Shown: in pieces, positions 8,947-17,392 of the stretch
Numbering within the stretch: position 1 is the first letter of the stretch
Layout of the letters: every line of letters starts with the position of its first letter
Notes under the pieces: generated by a model
The model's input: only the letters and a program-made list of their open reading frames with translations
Databases searched by the model: none
Told to the model about the DNA's origin: nothing
Position numbers and translations under genes: made by a program
Assembly (NCBI RefSeq): GCF_900089605.1
Contig: NZ_LT594324.1
Location: forward strand, 310,001-374,000
Length of the DNA: 64,000 bases
Direction: 5' to 3'
From: Micromonospora narathiwatensis
Lineage (GTDB): Bacteria > Actinomycetota > Actinomycetes > Mycobacteriales > Micromonosporaceae

Positions 8947-9873
8947 ATGACGCACTACCACCCTGCCGCTCCCGACCGGGACGCGTCGCGCCCGTTCGGG
9001 CGACTGATCACGGCCATGGTGACCCCGTTCACCGCCGACGGGTCGCTCGACCTGGACGGCGCCGTACGGCTCGCCCAGCACCTCGTCGACGAGCAGGGCA
9101 ACGACGCGCTGGTGCTCAACGGCACCACCGGGGAGTCCCCGACCACCACCGACGCGGAGAAGGAGAGCCTGATCCGCGCCGTGGCGGAGGTGGTCGGCGA
9201 CCGGGCCCGGATCCTCGCCGGGGTCGGCACCAACGACACCCGGCACACCATCGAGCTGGCCGCGCAGGCGGAGAAGGCCGGCGCGCACGGCCTGCTGGTG
9301 GTCACGCCGTACTACAACAAGCCGCCGCAGAGCGGCCTGCTGCGGCACTTCACCGCGGTCGCCGACGGCACCGGCCTGCCGATCATGCTCTACGACATCC
9401 CGCACCGGGCGGGCACCGCGATCGCCACCGACACCCTGGTCCGGCTGGCCGAGCACGGCCGGATCGTCGCGGTCAAGGACGCCAAGGGCGACCTCACCGC
9501 CACCTCCGAGGTGCTCGCGCGCACCGACCTGGCCTACTACAGCGGCGAGGACGCGCTGACCCTGCCCGCCCTCGCGGTCGGCACGGTCGGCGTCGTCGGC
9601 ACCTCGACGCACTTCACCGGCGTGCAGACCAAGCAGATGATCGAGGCGTACGAGGCGGGCGACCACGCCACCGCCCTCGCGCTGCACCGGCGGCTGCTGC
9701 CGCTGTACACCGGCATCTTCCGTACCCAGGGCGTGATCCTGGTGAAGGCGGGCCTGGCGGCCAAGGGCCTGCCGGCCGGCCCGGTGCGCCCGCCGCTGGT
9801 GGACGCCACCGCCGACGAACTGGCCCAGCTGCGCGCCGACTGCGCGGCGGCGGGCCTGGCACTTCCCGAATGA
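8947..9873 (+). CDS. dapA: 4-hydroxy-tetrahydrodipicolinate synthase
   Basis: About 308 residues with a TIM-barrel fold of the DapA/NanA family. It condenses pyruvate with aspartate semialdehyde in the lysine/meso-diaminopimelate pathway. Visible signatures are 'NGTTGESPT' (pyruvate carboxylate site), 'VTPYYNKPPQ' (catalytic Tyr) and the Schiff-base Lys in 'IVAVKDAKGD' near residue 176. It is followed 50 bp later by RNase J, the standard dapA-rnj neighbourhood. Confidence 0.96.
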   Translation: MTHYHPAAPDRDASRPFGRLITAMVTPFTADGSLDLDGAVRLAQHLVDEQGNDALVLNGTTGESPTTTDAEKESLIRAVAEVVGDRARILAGVGTNDTRHTIELAAQAEKAGAHGLLVVTPYYNKPPQSGLLRHFTAVADGTGLPIMLYDIPHRAGTAIATDTLVRLAEHGRIVAVKDAKGDLTATSEVLARTDLAYYSGEDALTLPALAVGTVGVVGTSTHFTGVQTKQMIEAYEAGDHATALALHRRLLPLYTGIFRTQGVILVKAGLAAKGLPAGPVRPPLVDATADELAQLRADCAAAGLALPE

Positions 9874-9925
9874 TCGAACGACACGACGGACGCCGGGTGA
9901 CGGCGTCGCAGAATGAGGTGGACGC

Positions 9926-11614
9926 GTGACCGAGGCGCACATCGAGGGCGAACTCCCCCCGCCACTGCCGGAAGGCGGCCTGCGGATCATGCCGCTCGGC
10001 GGACTCGGCGCCATCGGCCGGAACATGACCGTCTTCGAGTACGAAGGCAAGCTGCTGATCGTCGACTGCGGGGTGCTTTTCCCCGACGTCGAGCAGCCGG
10101 GCGTGGACCTGATCCTGCCGGACTTCGGTCCGATCCTGGACCGGCTCGACGACGTCCAGGCCATCGTGCTCACCCACGGCCACGAGGACCACATCGGCGC
10201 GGTGCCGTACCTGCTCGCCCACAAGGCGGACATCCCGCTGGTGGGCTCGCAGTTCACCCTGGCCCTGGTCGAGGCGAAGCTGGCCGAGCGGCGGATCCAG
10301 CCGTACACGCTGACCGTGCGGGAGGGGGACCGGGAGCGGCTCGGCCCGTTCGAGTGCGAGTTCTTCGCGGTCAACCACTCGATCCCGGACGCGCTCGCAG
10401 TGGCCATCCGGACCGGCGCCGGCCTGGTGCTGCACACCGGCGACTTCAAGATGGACCAGCTTCCGCTGGACGGCCGGATCACCGACCTGGCGGGCTTCGC
10501 CCGGCTCGGCGCCGAGGGCGTGGACCTGCTGCTGTCGGACTCCACCAACGCGGAGATCCCCGGCTTCGTCACCCCGGAGCGGGAGATCGGTCCGGTGCTC
10601 GACTCGATCTTCGCCAAGGCGCGCGGTCGCATCATCGTCGCCTCGTTCGCCTCGCACGTGCACCGCGTGCAGCAGGTCTTCGACTCGGCGATCGAGCACG
10701 GCCGCAAGGTCGCCCTGATCGGCCGGTCGATGGTCCGCAACATGGGCATCGCCCGCGACCTCGGCCTGCTGAACATCCCGCCCGGCCTGGTGGTCGGGCT
10801 GGAGGAGGCCACCACCCTGCCGCCCGAGCAGATCGTGCTGATGTCCACCGGCTCGCAGGGCGAGCCGATGAGCGCGCTGGGCCGGATGGCCAGCGGCGAC
10901 CACCGGCACATCACCATCGCCCCCGGTGACACGGTGGTGCTCGCGTCGTCGCTGGTGCCCGGCAACGAGACCTCGGTCTACCGGGTGATCAACCGACTGG
11001 CCCGGGCCGGCGCGGTGGTCGTGCACAAGGATGTGGCCAAGGTGCACGTCTCCGGCCACGCCCCCGCGGGCGAGCTGCTCTATCTGCTCAACGTCACCCG
11101 CCCGAGCAACCTGATGCCGGTGCACGGCGAGTGGCGACACCTGCGGGCGCACGCCCGGCTCGGCATCGAGTCCGGCGTCGCCCCGGACCGGGTGGTGCTC
11201 TGCGAGGACGGCGACGTCGTCGACCTGGTCGACGGGCGGGCCAGCCTGGTCGGCCACGTGAAGAGCCGGTACGTCTACGTCGACGGCCTCGCCGTCGGCG
11301 ACGTCAGCGAGTCGCTGCTCACCGAGCGGCGGATCCTCGGCGACGGCGGCTTCATCGCCGCCACGGTGGTGGTCGACTCGGTCACCGGCAAGGTGGTCGG
11401 CGGCCCGACCGTCTCCGCGAAGGGCTTCTCCGAGGACCCGGAGGCGTTCGGCCCGGTCGTCCCGCTGGTCACCGAGGCGCTCAACCGGGCCGCCGCGGAC
11501 GGCATCACCGACCCGCACCAGCTCCAGCAGATCGTCCGGCGCACCGTCGGGCGCTGGGTCAACGACGCGTACCGCCGCCGGCCGATGATCGTCCCCACGG
11601 TGGTCGAGGTCTGA
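9926..11614 (+). CDS. rnj: Ribonuclease J
   Basis: 562 residues, the usual length. It is a metallo-beta-lactamase/beta-CASP nuclease with 5'-3' exo- and endoribonuclease activity in RNA maturation and decay. The metal motif 'LTHGHEDHIGAVPYL' (H-x-H-x-D-H near residues 83-88) and 'HTGDFKMD' are clear; 'SDSTNAE' and 'VHVSGHA' follow in the beta-CASP and C-terminal parts. GTG 9926 has GAGGTGG upstream. With RNase Y at the other end of the window, two major RNA-decay nucleases are encoded within about 54 kb. Confidence 0.96.
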   Translation: MTEAHIEGELPPPLPEGGLRIMPLGGLGAIGRNMTVFEYEGKLLIVDCGVLFPDVEQPGVDLILPDFGPILDRLDDVQAIVLTHGHEDHIGAVPYLLAHKADIPLVGSQFTLALVEAKLAERRIQPYTLTVREGDRERLGPFECEFFAVNHSIPDALAVAIRTGAGLVLHTGDFKMDQLPLDGRITDLAGFARLGAEGVDLLLSDSTNAEIPGFVTPEREIGPVLDSIFAKARGRIIVASFASHVHRVQQVFDSAIEHGRKVALIGRSMVRNMGIARDLGLLNIPPGLVVGLEEATTLPPEQIVLMSTGSQGEPMSALGRMASGDHRHITIAPGDTVVLASSLVPGNETSVYRVINRLARAGAVVVHKDVAKVHVSGHAPAGELLYLLNVTRPSNLMPVHGEWRHLRAHARLGIESGVAPDRVVLCEDGDVVDLVDGRASLVGHVKSRYVYVDGLAVGDVSESLLTERRILGDGGFIAATVVVDSVTGKVVGGPTVSAKGFSEDPEAFGPVVPLVTEALNRAAADGITDPHQLQQIVRRTVGRWVNDAYRRRPMIVPTVVEV

Positions 11615-11623
11615 CCGGACGGG

Positions 11624-13462
11624 TCAGGGCAGCGCGGCGACCGCCTCGGCGTACGCGGCGCCGGTGCTGACCGCCGCCGTCACCAGCACCACGAGCTGCG
11701 CCGGCGCCACCCCGTACGCCAGGTCGGTGGTGACGTCGGCGGCCAGCACCAGCGTCCCGTCGCCGGGATCGTGCACGTACGCCGCCGGCAGCAGCCGGTC
11801 GTGGTTCCAGGCGTTGCAGAACGCGTACGCCTCGGCCCGCCGGGTCTCCGGCAGCCGGCGGGTCGCCACCACCCGGGCGTGCAGGATCTCGCCCCGGCGC
11901 CCGAGCCGGCGGAACTGGATCACGGCCTCGCCCCAGCGCCCCACCACGGTGCCGTCCGGCTCCACCGCGTAGCCGTCGCCGCGTACGTCGAGGGCGGCGG
12001 TGAGCAGCGCCAGGCTGAGCGGGGCCGGGTCCTCCTCGCCCGGCGAGCCCGGTTCGGCCGGGTCGTCGTCCGGCCAGTCGTCGACGTCGTCCTGGTCGGG
12101 CAGCGGCACCGGCTCGGCGACCGGCCGTTCGGCCAGCCAGGAGGCGATCCGGCCGGACTGGTGCCCGGTGCCGTTGCGGGCGTCGAAGCTGCCGGCCAGC
12201 TCGATGGCGAGCGACTGGAGCTGACCGCCGAGCGTGGCCACGTCCACCTCGGCCGCCGGCCCCGGCCCGTGCCCCGCACGGTGGACCCGCCGCCCGCCGA
12301 GCCCGGCCTCGACGGCCAGCCCGCAGAGCAGCGCGCCCGCCGCGGCGAACTCCATCGCGGAGAGGTCGTCGGCGGGCTGGTCCAGCCGGGGCAGTTGCTC
12401 GGCCAGCAGGTCCAGCCCGTGGTCCAGGTGCCCGCCCAGCGCGCAGTACCGCAGGTGCGTGGCGAGCAACGGGAACGCCGTCCGCTCCCGGCGGTGCCGG
12501 CGGTACGCCCGCACGTGCGCCCGGGCGGCGCGGGCGGCCGCACCGGTGCGCAGCCACGGCAGCAGCGCCGCCGCGAGGGCCCGCTCGGGCTGGTCGGTGC
12601 AGCCCACCTCGCCGTCGAACACCGGTCGCAGCGCCGCCAGGGCCGCCGCCGGCTCTCCCCAGCCGGCCAGCAGCTCGGCCCGCCGCGCCGGGGCGCAGCC
12701 GGGGCAGCCGTGGCTCGCTCTGGAACTGATATCACCAACGGATCGCCGGCACGCTGATTCGTTCGCGACATCAGCGCCAAAGGCGGCAGCGGCCACATCG
12801 CCGCCCCGACGCGAACGCCATCCAGCGGCGACCGGGTCGGGTGCCGCCGGCCGTCCCCGCTCAGGGCCCGCCGAGCCGGACTGCTCCGCCGGCCCCTCCC
12901 GGTCGTGGCGCGGCGCACGACCCGCCGGGCCGGGCTGGTCCTCCGGCCGGTCGGGATCACGGCGCGGCGGCGGGCCGGAACGGTCGTCGTGCCAGCGGGC
13001 GTACTCCCGGCGGGCGGTGGGCTCGTCGCCGAGGTGGTCGGCGAGCCGGCAACGCAGCTCGGCCACCGGCTCGGCGTCCGGGCCGAGCCGCTCGGCCAGG
13101 TCGTCCAACAGGGACCGGGCCTGGTCCAGGCTGATCCGCGGGGTGCCGAACAGCGCCTCCACCGCCTGTCGCTGATGCCGGCGCAGGCCCACCTCGTCGC
13201 CGGGGCGGCCGTCCAGCAGCCCGGGCGTCCGGTCGAGCGCGGCCAGGCAGCGGCGCACCGGCTCGACCAGCCGCCACCGCTCCCCGAGATGCAGGTACGC
13301 CTCGATCAGCGCGAACCGCGCGGTCATCCCGGTACGCGGGTCGCCGGTCGCGTCGGCCCGGGTGGCGATCCGCTCCAACTCGGCGCAGCGGGCCTCGCCG
13401 TCGGGCAGGTCCCGGGCGTCGGCGAGGGCGTCGGCCAGCCCCCGGTCGCTGAAGGTGGTCAC
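11624..13462 (-). CDS. TPR-like protein with C-terminal YbjN domain
   Basis: About 612 residues. The N-terminal two thirds are helical and repeat-like ('ELERIATRADATGDPRTGMTARFALIEAYLHLGERW' resembles a tetratricopeptide unit), interrupted by a Pro/Arg/Gly-rich linker (about residues 165-235) and a 'CPGC' pair. The last ~130 residues are a YbjN domain: 'YAVEPDGTVVGRWGEAVIQF' and 'AYAFCNAWNHDRLLPAAYVH'. GTG 13462 overlaps the stop of the upstream YbjN gene (GTGA), so the two are translationally coupled. YbjN domains are type III chaperone-like folds linked to stress phenotypes; the exact function is unknown. Confidence 0.78.
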   Translation of the reverse strand: MTTFSDRGLADALADARDLPDGEARCAELERIATRADATGDPRTGMTARFALIEAYLHLGERWRLVEPVRRCLAALDRTPGLLDGRPGDEVGLRRHQRQAVEALFGTPRISLDQARSLLDDLAERLGPDAEPVAELRCRLADHLGDEPTARREYARWHDDRSGPPPRRDPDRPEDQPGPAGRAPRHDREGPAEQSGSAGPERGRPAAPDPVAAGWRSRRGGDVAAAAFGADVANESACRRSVGDISSRASHGCPGCAPARRAELLAGWGEPAAALAALRPVFDGEVGCTDQPERALAAALLPWLRTGAAARAARAHVRAYRRHRRERTAFPLLATHLRYCALGGHLDHGLDLLAEQLPRLDQPADDLSAMEFAAAGALLCGLAVEAGLGGRRVHRAGHGPGPAAEVDVATLGGQLQSLAIELAGSFDARNGTGHQSGRIASWLAERPVAEPVPLPDQDDVDDWPDDDPAEPGSPGEEDPAPLSLALLTAALDVRGDGYAVEPDGTVVGRWGEAVIQFRRLGRRGEILHARVVATRRLPETRRAEAYAFCNAWNHDRLLPAAYVHDPGDGTLVLAADVTTDLAYGVAPAQLVVLVTAAVSTGAAYAEAVAALP

Positions 13463-13938
13463 CGGACCGACCCGCCGGGCAGGCGGCCCACCGCGACGGC
13501 GAGCTGGCAGCCGGTGGCGACGCCGCAGTCGATGAGTTGGTCGAGCTGGTGCGGGGTGACGCCGCGTTCCAGATCGGTGGTCACCTCGCCGCAGACCTGG
13601 GCCAGTCCGTCGTCGGCCACGTGCACGAACGCCTTCGGCCAGAGCCGGTCGTGATTCCAGGCGTTGCAGAACGCGTACAGGTCGGGGACGCGCTCGATGC
13701 CGAAGCGGTGCGCGGCGACCATGCGGACCTGGAGCAGCTCCCCGGCGACTCCCCGGCGGTGGAACCAGATCAGGCCCTGTTCCCACCGGCCCACCAGGTC
13801 GCCGTCGGCGTCCTCGGCCACCGCGTACCCACGGTTGGCCAGCACGGCGGCGATCAGCTCGCCGCTCAGCGGTCGCGACGCCTCCGGGTGTCCGGCCAGG
13901 GGGCCGTCCGGACCGTCCTCGATCTCCGGCGACGCCAT
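13459..13938 (-). CDS. YbjN domain-containing protein
   Basis: 159 residues forming one YbjN (PF10722) domain: 'YAVAEDADGDLVGRWEQGLIWF' then 'DLYAFCNAWNHDRLWPKAFVH' and 'GEVTTDLERGVTPHQL'. It is clearly paralogous to the C-terminal domain of the next gene, sharing the block F-C-N-A-W-N-H-D-R-L. ATG 13938 has AGAAGGG upstream. It is divergent from ftsK with about 110 bp between. Function unknown; probably a soluble stress- or chaperone-like protein acting with its coupled partner. Confidence 0.83.
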   Translation of the reverse strand: MASPEIEDGPDGPLAGHPEASRPLSGELIAAVLANRGYAVAEDADGDLVGRWEQGLIWFHRRGVAGELLQVRMVAAHRFGIERVPDLYAFCNAWNHDRLWPKAFVHVADDGLAQVCGEVTTDLERGVTPHQLDQLIDCGVATGCQLAVAVGRLPGGSVR

Positions 13939-14039
13939 GGGGCATCCCTTCTGAGGCGAATAACACAGACTGCGGCGCGTTCGGTGCTGCGACGCGCGGA
14001 CACGACCCGGAAAAGCGGCGATCCGCCGGGTCCCGCCGT

Positions 14040-14051
14040 TACGGTGACTCT
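14040..14051 (+). promoter_or_regulatory. Predicted leaderless -10 box of ftsK
   Basis: TACGGT (14040-14045) lies 6 nt before ATG 14052, and there is no ribosome-binding site between. Confidence 0.5.
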
Positions 14052-16505
14052 ATGGCGGGCCGTACCTCTCAGGCGAGCCGGCGGCGCGGCGCGTCGCCGC
14101 GTGGCACCACGAACAGCCGTGCCCGTCAGCCGGCCAAGAAGGCCACCAAGGCGAGTCCCCGGCGGCGTCCGGCGGCCCGGCCCGGCCCGGCTGTCTACGT
14201 CGGACGCGCGGTCGGTGCCCTCTGGATGGGGCTGGCGCACGGGCTGGGCTGGGCGGTCCGGGCCGCCGGCCGGCACGCCGCCTCGGCCCGCGACCTCGAC
14301 CCGGAGCACCGCCGCGACGGCGCCGGGCTGCTCCTGTTCGGCCTCGCCATCCTCAGCGCGGTGGGCATCTGGTTCGGCGGCGCCGGGCCGGTCGGCGCGC
14401 GCCTGGCCGACACCGTCCGGCTCTTCCTCGGCGCGATCGCGATCGTGGTGCCGGTGCTGCTGATGATCGGCGCCTGGCGGCTGCTGCGTACCCCGTCCGA
14501 CCCCGCCCATCGCGGGCGTGGCCTGGTCGGCTGGGGCTCGATGCTGCTCGCCACCGCGGCGCTGCTGCACATCGGACAGGACCCGGCCGACGGGGCGCAG
14601 CGGGACTACGCGGGGGGCCTGTTCGGCGCGGGCGTGGGCGACCTGTTGAAGGCCGCTGTCACCGCCTGGGTGGCCGTGCCGCTGCTCGTCCTGCTGCTGG
14701 TCTTCGGCCTGCTGGTGGTCACCGCGACCCCGATCAACAAGATTCCGGAGCGGCTGGGGCTGCTCGCCGGCAGCCTGGTCGGGGCCCCGGCCACCGAGGA
14801 CGCCGAGGCCGAGGCGGCGCCGAAGCCGGCCCGCAAGCGGCCGGCCAAGCGCGTCCCGCCGCCGCTGGACCCGGCGGACCTGGACGGCGACCTCGACGGC
14901 GTCGACCTGCAGGACACCCTGGTGCTGCCGCGCAAGCGGCCGGCGAAGGTGCCGTCGACCCGCAAGCCGGTCGAGCCGCCGGAGCACTCGCCGCTGCCCA
15001 CCCGGGCCGAGCAGCTCGAACTGGCCGGGCTGGCCGGCGACTACACGCTGCCGCCGGCCAACATGCTCGGCAGCGGTGCCGCGCCGAAGAGCCGGAGCAA
15101 GGCCAACGACGAGGTGATCGCCGCGCTGACCGGCGTGTTCGAACAGTTCGACGTGGACGCCGCGGTTACCGGCTTCACCCGCGGCCCGACGGTCACCCGG
15201 TACGAGGTCGAGCTGGGCCCGGGCGTCAAGGTGGAGCGGATCACCCAGCTCTCCCGCAACATCGCGTACGCGGTGAAGTCGCCGGACGTGCGGATCCTGA
15301 GCCCGATCCCGGGCAAGAGCGCGGTCGGGGTGGAGATCCCGAACACCGACCCGGAGAACGTGGCGCTCGGCGACGTGCTCCGCTCGCGGGCCGCCACCGG
15401 CGACCACCACCCGATGGTGGTGGCGTTGGGCAAGGACATCGAGGGCGGCTACGTGGTGGCCAACCTCGCGAAGATGCCGCACATCCTGATCGCCGGGGCC
15501 ACCGGTGCCGGCAAGTCGTCCTGCCTGAACTCGCTGCTCGTGTCGATCCTCACCCGGGCGACCCCGGACGAGGTGCGGCTGCTGCTGGTCGACCCGAAGC
15601 GGGTCGAGATGACCGGCTACGAGGGCATCCCGCACCTGGTCACCCCGATCGTGACCAACCCGAAGAAGGCGGCCGACTCGCTGGAGTGGGTCGTCCGCGA
15701 GATGGACATGCGCTACGACGACCTCGCCGCCAACGGGGTCCGGCACATCGACGACTTCAACCGCAAGGTGCGTACCGGCGAGATCAAGGCTCCGCCGGGC
15801 AGCGAGCGCGAGCTGCGGCCGTACCCGTACCTGCTGGTGATCGTGGACGAGTTGGCCGACCTGATGATGGTCGCGCCGCGCGACGTGGAGGACTCCATCG
15901 TCCGGATCACCCAGCTCGCCCGGGCCGCCGGCATCCACCTGGTGCTGGCCACCCAGCGCCCCTCGGTCGACGTGGTGACCGGTCTGATCAAGGCGAACGT
16001 GCCGTCCCGGCTGGCGTTCGCCACCTCCTCGCTGGCCGACTCCCGGGTCATCCTCGACCAGCCGGGGGCGGAGAAGCTGCTCGGTCGCGGTGACGGCCTC
16101 TTCCTGCCGATGGGCGCGTCGAAGCCGCTCCGGATCCAGGGCGCCTGGGTGACCGAGCGCGAGATCGCCGACGTGGTGAAGTTCTGCAAGAACCAGCGCG
16201 AGCCGGAGTTCCGTTCGGACGTGCTGACCGTGGCGCAGGACAGCAAGAAGAAGATCGACGAGGACATCGGCGACGACCTGGATCTGCTGGTGCAGGCGGT
16301 GGAGCTGGTGGTCACCTCGCAGTTCGGCTCCACCTCGATGCTGCAACGCAAGCTGCGGGTCGGCTTCGCCAAGGCGGGCCGGCTGATGGACCTGATGGAG
16401 ACCCGGGGCGTGGTCGGGCCGTCCGAGGGTTCCAAGGCCCGCGACGTGCTGGTCAAGCCGGACGAGCTGGAGGAGGTCCTGGCCGGCCTGCGCGGCGACG
16501 ACTAG
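14052..16505 (+). CDS. ftsK: DNA translocase FtsK/SpoIIIE
   Basis: 817 residues. A basic N-terminus is followed by about four membrane segments (roughly residues 55-235) and an acidic/Lys-rich linker. The motor follows, with Walker A 'GATGAGKSS' near residue 485 and Walker B 'LLVIVDELADLMM' near 595. A C-terminal winged-helix gamma domain ends the protein ('TSQFGSTSMLQRKLRVGFAKAGRLMDLME'), which reads chromosome polarity sequences. It pumps DNA through the division septum, relevant also to sporulation septation. The start fits leaderless translation. Confidence 0.96.
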   Translation: MAGRTSQASRRRGASPRGTTNSRARQPAKKATKASPRRRPAARPGPAVYVGRAVGALWMGLAHGLGWAVRAAGRHAASARDLDPEHRRDGAGLLLFGLAILSAVGIWFGGAGPVGARLADTVRLFLGAIAIVVPVLLMIGAWRLLRTPSDPAHRGRGLVGWGSMLLATAALLHIGQDPADGAQRDYAGGLFGAGVGDLLKAAVTAWVAVPLLVLLLVFGLLVVTATPINKIPERLGLLAGSLVGAPATEDAEAEAAPKPARKRPAKRVPPPLDPADLDGDLDGVDLQDTLVLPRKRPAKVPSTRKPVEPPEHSPLPTRAEQLELAGLAGDYTLPPANMLGSGAAPKSRSKANDEVIAALTGVFEQFDVDAAVTGFTRGPTVTRYEVELGPGVKVERITQLSRNIAYAVKSPDVRILSPIPGKSAVGVEIPNTDPENVALGDVLRSRAATGDHHPMVVALGKDIEGGYVVANLAKMPHILIAGATGAGKSSCLNSLLVSILTRATPDEVRLLLVDPKRVEMTGYEGIPHLVTPIVTNPKKAADSLEWVVREMDMRYDDLAANGVRHIDDFNRKVRTGEIKAPPGSERELRPYPYLLVIVDELADLMMVAPRDVEDSIVRITQLARAAGIHLVLATQRPSVDVVTGLIKANVPSRLAFATSSLADSRVILDQPGAEKLLGRGDGLFLPMGASKPLRIQGAWVTEREIADVVKFCKNQREPEFRSDVLTVAQDSKKKIDEDIGDDLDLLVQAVELVVTSQFGSTSMLQRKLRVGFAKAGRLMDLMETRGVVGPSEGSKARDVLVKPDELEEVLAGLRGDD

Positions 16506-16526
16506 CGGGCGGCGGTGGCAGGTCGG

Positions 16527-16769
16527 TCAGGAGCGGTAGATCGCGTAGGCGATGATCATGCCGAGCACGCCGCCGACCACGCCGGCCGCGGCGGCGTACC
16601 AGCCGAGCGGTTTGTCGCCCAGCACCGCGCCGACGATGCCGAGCAGCAGGCCGACCAGGCCGAAGAGCGGCGGTAGGAAGAAGATCGCGACGACCGCGAA
16701 GACGAACGCGAGGATCGTGCAGACGCGGGCCGAGCTGTGCGGGCGGGCGGTGGCGTGGGTGCCGGCCAT
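16527..16769 (-). CDS. Small integral membrane protein (unknown)
   Basis: 80 residues. After a short polar N-terminus there are two long hydrophobic segments with a Gly-rich hairpin ('LFGLVGLLLGIVGAVLGDKPLGWYAAAAGVVGGVLGMIIAYAIY'-type), like many DUF4190-type proteins. ATG 16769 is preferred to an upstream in-frame ATG at 16793 because AGGGAGG is 6 nt before it. No function can be assigned. Confidence 0.75.
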   Translation of the reverse strand: MAGTHATARPHSSARVCTILAFVFAVVAIFFLPPLFGLVGLLLGIVGAVLGDKPLGWYAAAAGVVGGVLGMIIAYAIYRS

Positions 16770-16864
16770 GATGTCCTCCCTGAACAGGTCCATCGGACGA
16801 GGTCAGGGAGCACTACCCGCTATCCGTGGGTGACAAAACCGGACGATATGCCCGTTTCGGGGGC

Positions 16865-17179
16865 TCAGTGGAAGATTTTGAGCCCGACCACGCCGGCGAC
16901 CACCAGCAGCAGGCAGCCGATCCGGGGCAGCGTGGCCGGTTCGTGCAGCGCGAGCATGCCGACCAGCGCGGTGCCGACCGCGCCGATCCCCACCCAGACC
17001 ACGTAGCCGGTGCCGACCGGGATGTCGCGCAGCGCGTACGCCAGGCCGGCCATGCTCGCCACCAGCGAGCCGACGAAGACGAGGGAGGGGAGGGGGCGGC
17101 TGAAGCCGGCGCTGCGGTCGAGGGCGATCGCCCAGACGGTCTCCAGCAGCCCCGAGAACACCAGCACGATCCAGGCCAT
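16865..17179 (-). CDS. gdx: SMR-family guanidinium exporter (Gdx, formerly SugE)
   Basis: 104 residues with four membrane helices, the exact size of SMR proteins. 'MAWIVLVFSGLLETVWAIALDRSAGFSRPLPSLVF' has the catalytic membrane Glu (LLETVWA, near residue 13), and 'LRDIPVGTGYVVWVGIGAVGTA' matches the Gdx/SugE rather than the EmrE subgroup. It works as a dual-topology dimer exchanging guanidinium for protons. ATG 17179 has AGAGGTGA 5 nt upstream. The guanidine-III riboswitch immediately upstream supports the assignment strongly. Confidence 0.93.
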   Translation of the reverse strand: MAWIVLVFSGLLETVWAIALDRSAGFSRPLPSLVFVGSLVASMAGLAYALRDIPVGTGYVVWVGIGAVGTALVGMLALHEPATLPRIGCLLLVVAGVVGLKIFH

Positions 17180-17202
17180 GACGGTCACCTCTGCCGGGTG
17201 GG

Positions 17203-17221
17203 CCCGGCCGCCGGGGCCGGG
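17203..17221 (-). promoter_or_regulatory. GC hairpin in the gdx leader, possible expression platform
   Basis: CCCGGCC is followed by a 5-nt loop and GGCCGGG, between the guanidine-III aptamer and the gdx ribosome-binding site. There is no U-run, so action as a terminator is doubtful; it may influence ribosome access. Confidence 0.4.
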
Positions 17222-17239
17222 ACGGGTGGTCACTCACGC

Positions 17240-17281
17240 GGGGCGTCTTGGCCTGACCGGGTACGCCCACCACTCGTCCGG
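17240..17281 (-). ncRNA. Guanidine-III (ykkC-III) riboswitch
   Basis: Read on the minus strand the element begins CCGGACGAG, continues through GCGTACCCGGTCAGG and ends CAAGACGCC. This reproduces the compact guanidine-III aptamer: CCGG pairs with the internal CCGG of ACCCGGTCAGG, and GGCGT pairs with ACGCC to form the pseudoknot. It lies 60 nt before gdx on the same strand. Guanidine binding should switch on the exporter. The match covers essentially all conserved positions I recall for this class. Confidence 0.92.
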
Positions 17282-17359
17282 GGCGGCAGGGCCGCCGGAG
17301 CCGACGGTAGCACCGGGACCGGTCGGTGGCCGCGGTGACAATGGCCACCACTGCTGGAG

Positions 17360-17379
17360 TTGACGTCAACTTCAAGTTG
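17360..17379. promoter_or_regulatory. Overlapping palindromes upstream of the ornithine-cyclodeaminase-family gene
   Basis: TTGACGTCAA (17360-17369) is a perfect palindrome and overlaps CAACTTCAAGTTG (17367-17379), perfect apart from its centre base. Such AACTTnAAGTT dyads are typical of MerR- or TetR-type operators. It ends 14 bp before ATG 17393. No cognate regulator gene is adjacent. Confidence 0.55.
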
Positions 17380-17392
17380 CACGATGGTCCAC

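Noticed and set aside
12700..12960. Frameshift or inserted segment in the TPR/YbjN gene
   Set aside because: The unusual composition fits a disordered linker, and the frame is open and consistent on both sides, so there is no evidence of a break.
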